Source: Dichloromethanomonas sp964477085 (GTDB lineage: Bacteria; Bacillota; Desulfitobacteriia; Desulfitobacteriales; Syntrophobotulaceae). Taken from it: a stretch of 18,462 nt of DNA. Both the position numbers and the translations under genes were made by a program. Position 1 is the first letter of the stretch; every line of letters starts with the position of its first letter. Under the pieces are notes generated by a model. It was given only the letters and a program-made list of their open reading frames with translations, was not told the DNA's origin and searched no databases. Shown in pieces: positions 15,501 to 18,462 of this stretch. The DNA is taken from contig CAYZDF010000057.1 in NCBI GenBank assembly GCA_964477085.1, positions 1 through 18,462 of the forward strand, read 5' to 3'.

Positions 15501-18462
15501 TGCTATCGGAGGAATCGCAGGATCAGGCTATTTAAATACCGTCGAAGAGTACGACCCGGCCACCAATACCTGGACGACTAAGGCAAGTATGCCAACAGCC
15601 AGGGGTTGGCTTGGGACAGTTGAATTAAACGGCAAAATTTACGCTATCGGTGGATTAAACGGTAATGGCGGATTGTCTGTAGTTGAAGAATATAATCCAG
15701 TGACCAATACCTGGACGGCAAAAGCCAGCATGCCTTGGTCAAGTTTGGCGCCTGGAACAACAGTGGTTAATGGACGGATATTTGCTTTTAGCTATTTTAA
15801 CGCTGAATATAACCCTGAAACGAATACTTGGGTAAGCCGAAATATCCTACCCGGCGGGCGCTATGCAATGGGTGCTGCCACATTTAACGGCAAGATTTAT
15901 GCATTAGGGGGAAGGAACGATTCTGGGTGGTTAATGAGCGTCTTAGAATATGGACTTCCGACAAACAAGTGGCAGATACTTAATAATATGTCAACGGCTA
16001 AGACAGCGCTAGGAGCCGCGGCTGTCAATGGAAAAATTTATGCCATCGGGGGGTATAACAGAAGTGCCGGTTACTTAAATACTGTAGAAGAATATAATCC
16101 AACGACAAATACTTGGACAGCAAAGACCAGTATGCCCACTGCAAAAAGCCGCTTTGGCGTGGCCGTATTAAACGGCAAGATTTATACTGTCGGGGGATAT
16201 AACAATACCAATGGTAATTTGAAAAAAGTAGAGGTATATGATCCGGGAACTGATATATGGACCGGTAAAGCCGATTTGCCTTTTGGTTTAAGCGATTTTG
16301 GCTTAGCAGCAGTGAACGGGAAGCTTTATGCTGTTGGAGGAAGTCCCAGTGCGCCATCAACAGTCTTGGAATATGACTCTCTTACAGATACTTGGACGGC
16401 AAAAGCAAACATGCCAACGCTCAGGTATTACTTTGGAGTCACTTCGGCCAACGGGAAAATATATGCCATCGGCGGAAAAAATAGCAACGAGTGTGAGGAA
16501 TTTGATCCGGTAGGAAACACCTGGACAACAAAAAGAACTATGTTGATGGGAAGAGATAGACTGAGTGTTCAAGCAGCAAACGGTAAGATTTACGCTATCG
16601 GCGGTTATTGCTCAGGAAATATGTACCCTTATGTTGAAGAATACGACCCGGTTAACAACACGTGGATAACGCTCTTAAAAGAAAATATGCCTGTTAAAGG
16701 AGCAGAATTCGCAAGTGTTTCTCTTGACGGCAAAATTTATATCTTAGGCGGCTGTGACTCTTTGTATAATGCCAGCAATATAGTACAGGTGTACAGCCCC
16801 GAGGGAGTTAATCCATGGACGGTGAAAACAAACCTCTTGACAGCAAGGGAAAGTCATAGTGCTGCAAAGGTTGATGGCAAAATCTATGTTATCGGAGGCT
16901 TGAGCAGCAGCGGTAATCCTTTGAATACCGTCGAAGAATATAATCCGACGGCTAATTCCTGGAGCAACAAGGCTAGTATGGCTTTTGAAAGAAGCGGACT
17001 TGGTGTTGCTGCCTTAAATGGAAAGCTATATGCTGTTGGCGGCTATAATGGTACGAATTATCTTAATACTGTAGAAGAATATGATCCAGCAACTGACACT
17101 TGGAGTAACAAGACGAGTATGGCTGCAGTCCGAAGCGGACACGGCGTTATCGTCTTGAATGGGAAGATTTATGCTATCGGCGGTTATGACGGTACTGCCT
17201 ATTTGAATACCGGAGAAATCTATGATCCCACAACAAATACCTGGAGTACAATGCCGAATCTGCTTACGGCCAGAAGTAATTTCGGTATTGCGGAACAATA
17301 TGGCAAAATTTATGTCATCGGCGGTAAAAGCACAAATTCACAAGTTCTTAATACGGTAGAAGTCTATGATCCAATTACTAACACCTGGAGTACCAAGGCA
17401 AATATGCCGACATCCAGATATGGATTCGGGACAACGGCTGTCAATGGAAAGATATATGTGGGAGGTGGCTATGACGGCAGCCAAGCCTTAAACACGCTTG
17501 AAGAATATGATCCGTTAAAAAATAACTGGGCGAGTGCCACAGCAATGCCTACAGGCAGAACCAACTTAGCGATGGCTGAAATAAATGGGAAACTGTATGC
17601 TATCGGAGGCACGAATGGTACGGTATTAAACTGCGTGGAGCAATTTGATCCTGGAACTTTGCCTTGGACTACGAAAACAAATATGCTCCAATACAAAAGT
17701 CGGTCTGGGATAGTTGCAGCTAATGGGAGAATTTATGCAATTGGCGGACAAAGCTATATTGATGACGGATATGCTATTGAAGAATACGATCCTGTTACAA
17801 ATAGTTGGCAAATTAAGAGGCCTAAGCCTACTCCTCTTTCCGGTGTAGCTGTATGTTTAGACGGTAAAATATATGCAATCGGTGGATATGGCGGCTCTTA
17901 TGGTAATACTGTGGAAATGTATGACACTGCTACCGGTTTGTGGGTCGCCAAAGCAGATATTCCCACTCCGAGAATACAATTAGGTGTTGCCGCCTTGAAT
18001 GGTAAAATATACGCAATTGGTGGTCACGACATTAACCAAGTTGCTTTGCGTACAGTTGAAGAATACAACCCGGTAACCAACACCTGGACTACAAAAGCCA
18101 GTATGCCGACTGCCAGACAGGGACTTGGAGTCGCGGCAATAAATGGGAAGATCTACGCTATTGGAGGTATCGGGATTCCCTATAATGAAGTTAATGCTGT
18201 AGAAGTGTATGATCCTATAACCAACACCTGGAGTACCAAAGCGTCGATGCCGACTGCCCGGTCGGGATGTGGAACTGCAGTTGTTAATGACAAGATTTAT
18301 GTTATTGGCGGTCATAATATTGACAATGGCATTGTAAGTTATCTTGATATTAATGAAGAATATGATCCGATTAATAACGTCTGGTGTGAAAGGTCACCGA
18401 TGCCGACAGCGCGTACTGAATTAGCTGCTGCTGTATTGAACGGTAAAATTTATGCCATGAGT
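12595..18462 (+). CDS. Giant secreted S8 (subtilisin-family) protease with SwmB-like domains and at least 24 Kelch blades, 3' end beyond the window
   Basis: One frame stays open for 1956 codons to the window edge with no stop. The start at 12595 follows AAAGGGG with 7-nt spacing. Order of parts: signal peptide (1-35, likely cut after ALG); acidic/Asn-rich segment; inhibitor-I9-like prodomain (about 140-210, RFIIKYKN to IEYIQPDYQV); EEST/EESS repeats (235-266); two SwmB-like domains (about 290-380 and 385-490, each with SYTPG and QD-(L/I)-(S/A)-GN); subtilase domain (about 500-830) with D542 (AVLDTGID), H605 (GTHVAGI), oxyanion N690 (AAGNN) and S758, plus a NGIDDDNNGYIDD calcium-type loop. From about 852 onward, 24 Kelch-type units follow (NGKIYAIGG, then VEEYDP-TNTW). 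The serine motif is GTSQAAAF, not the usual GTSMAAP. It is presumably exported and surface-associated, but no anchor is visible in this part. Function beyond proteolysis is unknown. Confidence 0.93.
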   Translation, partial: MFTNKILFRKGIAVFVTISLLLTSILTYQPLIALGESNSVTNTQSIPKTILAYKDDNKQYSIPGIIGQQQLSLAATKGMSRSNETGLSQEEIDRIVNEHFTGDLPENKKQVDKDKKNQEQLNQNSTQMLEDLLPQNQKIDRFIIKYKNPNQKEQTLKKLNNKIKQRLITKNRSFDVFVTKEKIKKDDFKALLTQEQAATDIEYIQPDYQVTLASAETPEGSSEDISEGNSEEITEESTEESTEESSEESTEESSEESTEESSEESGEGVPDSENQPQPEILQDTEVPFLAESIFDGLKIILTYSEKLYTNSVPELDNFIVKTNNGETLGISLIEIIEREIVITLSASLEEDKSVLISYTPGTNLIQDLSGNSAEGFTDRLITGSSADEESPTLQEASINENVLELIFNESLKSDFLPAKEDFSLSWNDTILIGAVQIIEIQENKVTITLNSAATAKDTLVLSYTPGQTPLQDIAGNQVEQLDGVIVINLTTDEINDPNFTEQWALLANVIDEITNKAISVGINIINAWKITEGQGATIAVLDTGIDTLHEDLQSNIWTNPAEIPDNGIDDDNNGYIDDVNGWNFPDNTNTVHSPDTAIDEWHGTHVAGIIAAQKNNEKGIAGVAPKATIMPLQVFKNGTAYTSDIINAIHYAEKNGAQVVNCSWGTTSDNVALREAIEESGLLFVCAAGNNHKDIDANPVFPASLAGDKIISVASTNNTGNLSGFSNYGQISVDVAAPGEEILSTLPGNSYGFSGGTSQAAAFVTGEVALILSKYPDATLSDIRSRVINSMDKFSSLTGKVYGGGQINCASALTDPITVSDNLIQIIEEQAQDPGTPYENDSDYNLYSVDEWNQKGSLLTFREGFGAVTYNDKIYCIGGYSPVVTVTNSVEIYDPLTGSSTYGSNLNIARGGLGAAVSGGKIYAIGGRDNNCTVLNVVEEYNGSVWQIKAVMPTARYGLGIAAVNGKIYAIGGIAGSGYLNTVEEYDPATNTWTTKASMPTARGWLGTVELNGKIYAIGGLNGNGGLSVVEEYNPVTNTWTAKASMPWSSLAPGTTVVNGRIFAFSYFNAEYNPETNTWVSRNILPGGRYAMGAATFNGKIYALGGRNDSGWLMSVLEYGLPTNKWQILNNMSTAKTALGAAAVNGKIYAIGGYNRSAGYLNTVEEYNPTTNTWTAKTSMPTAKSRFGVAVLNGKIYTVGGYNNTNGNLKKVEVYDPGTDIWTGKADLPFGLSDFGLAAVNGKLYAVGGSPSAPSTVLEYDSLTDTWTAKANMPTLRYYFGVTSANGKIYAIGGKNSNECEEFDPVGNTWTTKRTMLMGRDRLSVQAANGKIYAIGGYCSGNMYPYVEEYDPVNNTWITLLKENMPVKGAEFASVSLDGKIYILGGCDSLYNASNIVQVYSPEGVNPWTVKTNLLTARESHSAAKVDGKIYVIGGLSSSGNPLNTVEEYNPTANSWSNKASMAFERSGLGVAALNGKLYAVGGYNGTNYLNTVEEYDPATDTWSNKTSMAAVRSGHGVIVLNGKIYAIGGYDGTAYLNTGEIYDPTTNTWSTMPNLLTARSNFGIAEQYGKIYVIGGKSTNSQVLNTVEVYDPITNTWSTKANMPTSRYGFGTTAVNGKIYVGGGYDGSQALNTLEEYDPLKNNWASATAMPTGRTNLAMAEINGKLYAIGGTNGTVLNCVEQFDPGTLPWTTKTNMLQYKSRSGIVAANGRIYAIGGQSYIDDGYAIEEYDPVTNSWQIKRPKPTPLSGVAVCLDGKIYAIGGYGGSYGNTVEMYDTATGLWVAKADIPTPRIQLGVAALNGKIYAIGGHDINQVALRTVEEYNPVTNTWTTKASMPTARQGLGVAAINGKIYAIGGIGIPYNEVNAVEVYDPITNTWSTKASMPTARSGCGTAVVNDKIYVIGGHNIDNGIVSYLDINEEYDPINNVWCERSPMPTARTELAAAVLNGKIYAMS
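13297..13392 (+). repeat. In-frame 12-bp tandem repeat encoding EEST/EESS
   Basis: Seven units of GAAGAAAGC followed by ACC, ACT or TCC run without interruption from 13297 to 13380, and an eighth, degenerate unit (GAAGAAAGTGGG) follows to 13392. ACT and TCC units alternate, so the true period is close to 24 bp. Each 12-bp change would add or remove four residues without shifting frame. It forms an acidic linker between prodomain and SwmB-like domains. Confidence 0.92.
15146..18462 (+). repeat. Kelch-type repeat array, 24 units, continuing past the window
   Basis: The K/R codon of each (N/D)G(K/R)(I/L)Y motif falls at 15211, 15355, 15493, 15634, 15775, 15892, 16033, 16177, 16321, 16456, 16585, 16732, 16879, 17023, 17164, 17305, 17449, 17590, 17728, 17866, 18004, 18148, 18292 and 18445. 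Spacing is 117-153 nt, averaging about 141 nt (47 residues), always in frame. Each unit reads hydrophobic strand, GG, variable loop, VEEYDP, TNTW and (S)MPTAR, as in Kelch propeller blades. Unit 5 is the shortest and has lost the GG. Confidence 0.92.

Noticed and set aside
16025..18315. Several - strand reading frames of 60-111 codons opposite the Kelch array
   Set aside because: They mirror the repeated + strand codons, lack start signals, and show repeated antisense peptides with no domain pattern.
15146..18462. CRISPR-like regular spacing of about 141 nt
   Set aside because: The period is that of Kelch blades in an open coding frame; repeats are degenerate in DNA and spacers are not unique short inserts.
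1..18462. tRNA, rRNA or intact insertion sequence
   Set aside because: No cloverleaf, rRNA core sequence or transposase-like protein was seen on either strand by eye; no search could be run.

Overview
The window reads as chromosome of a low-to-medium GC Clostridia-type Firmicute. The clues are strong GGAGG-type ribosome binding sites, the purQ-L-F-M-N-H-D gene order known from Firmicutes, a Bacillus-type PurF with propeptide and Fe-S cysteines, and a DUF401 permease. A member of the Desulfitobacterium/Desulfosporosinus/Dehalobacter group would fit, but that is an inference from style, not an identification.

Bases 1-8951 are the distal part of a de novo purine operon on the + strand: the 3' end of purQ, then purL, purF, purM, purN, purH and purD. 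Together they carry PRPP to IMP, apart from steps encoded upstream of the window. Coupling is tight at purQ/purL (11-nt overlap) and purM/purN (ATGA overlap). The purF, purH and purD junctions are looser and hold hairpins, a candidate internal promoter with a palindrome, and a GC-rich, strongly folded element of about 110 nt before purD. metF (methylene-THF reductase) follows purD after 25 nt and ties the operon to one-carbon folate metabolism. A bidirectional terminator region separates metF from a convergent DUF401 membrane permease (- strand).

Bases 11290-18462 form a cell-surface module. A lipoprotein with a PrcB C-terminal-type domain (11492-12013) diverges from the permease. After its terminator comes a possible decayed mobile element, then a class I cyclic-di-GMP riboswitch (GEMM-I) whose 3' strand overlaps an intrinsic terminator. 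Downstream of it a very large secreted protein begins at 12595 and stays open to the window edge (1956 codons, no stop). It has a signal peptide, an S8 prodomain, an in-frame Glu/Ser/Thr 12-bp tandem repeat, two SwmB-like domains, a subtilisin-family catalytic domain with a complete D-H-N-S set, and at least 24 Kelch-type blades.

The most interesting part is this second half. c-di-GMP appears to gate, by transcription termination, a giant protease/beta-propeller surface protein whose neighbour carries the domain of PrcB, a partner protein of a spirochaete subtilase. No rRNA, tRNA, CRISPR array or intact insertion sequence was seen.
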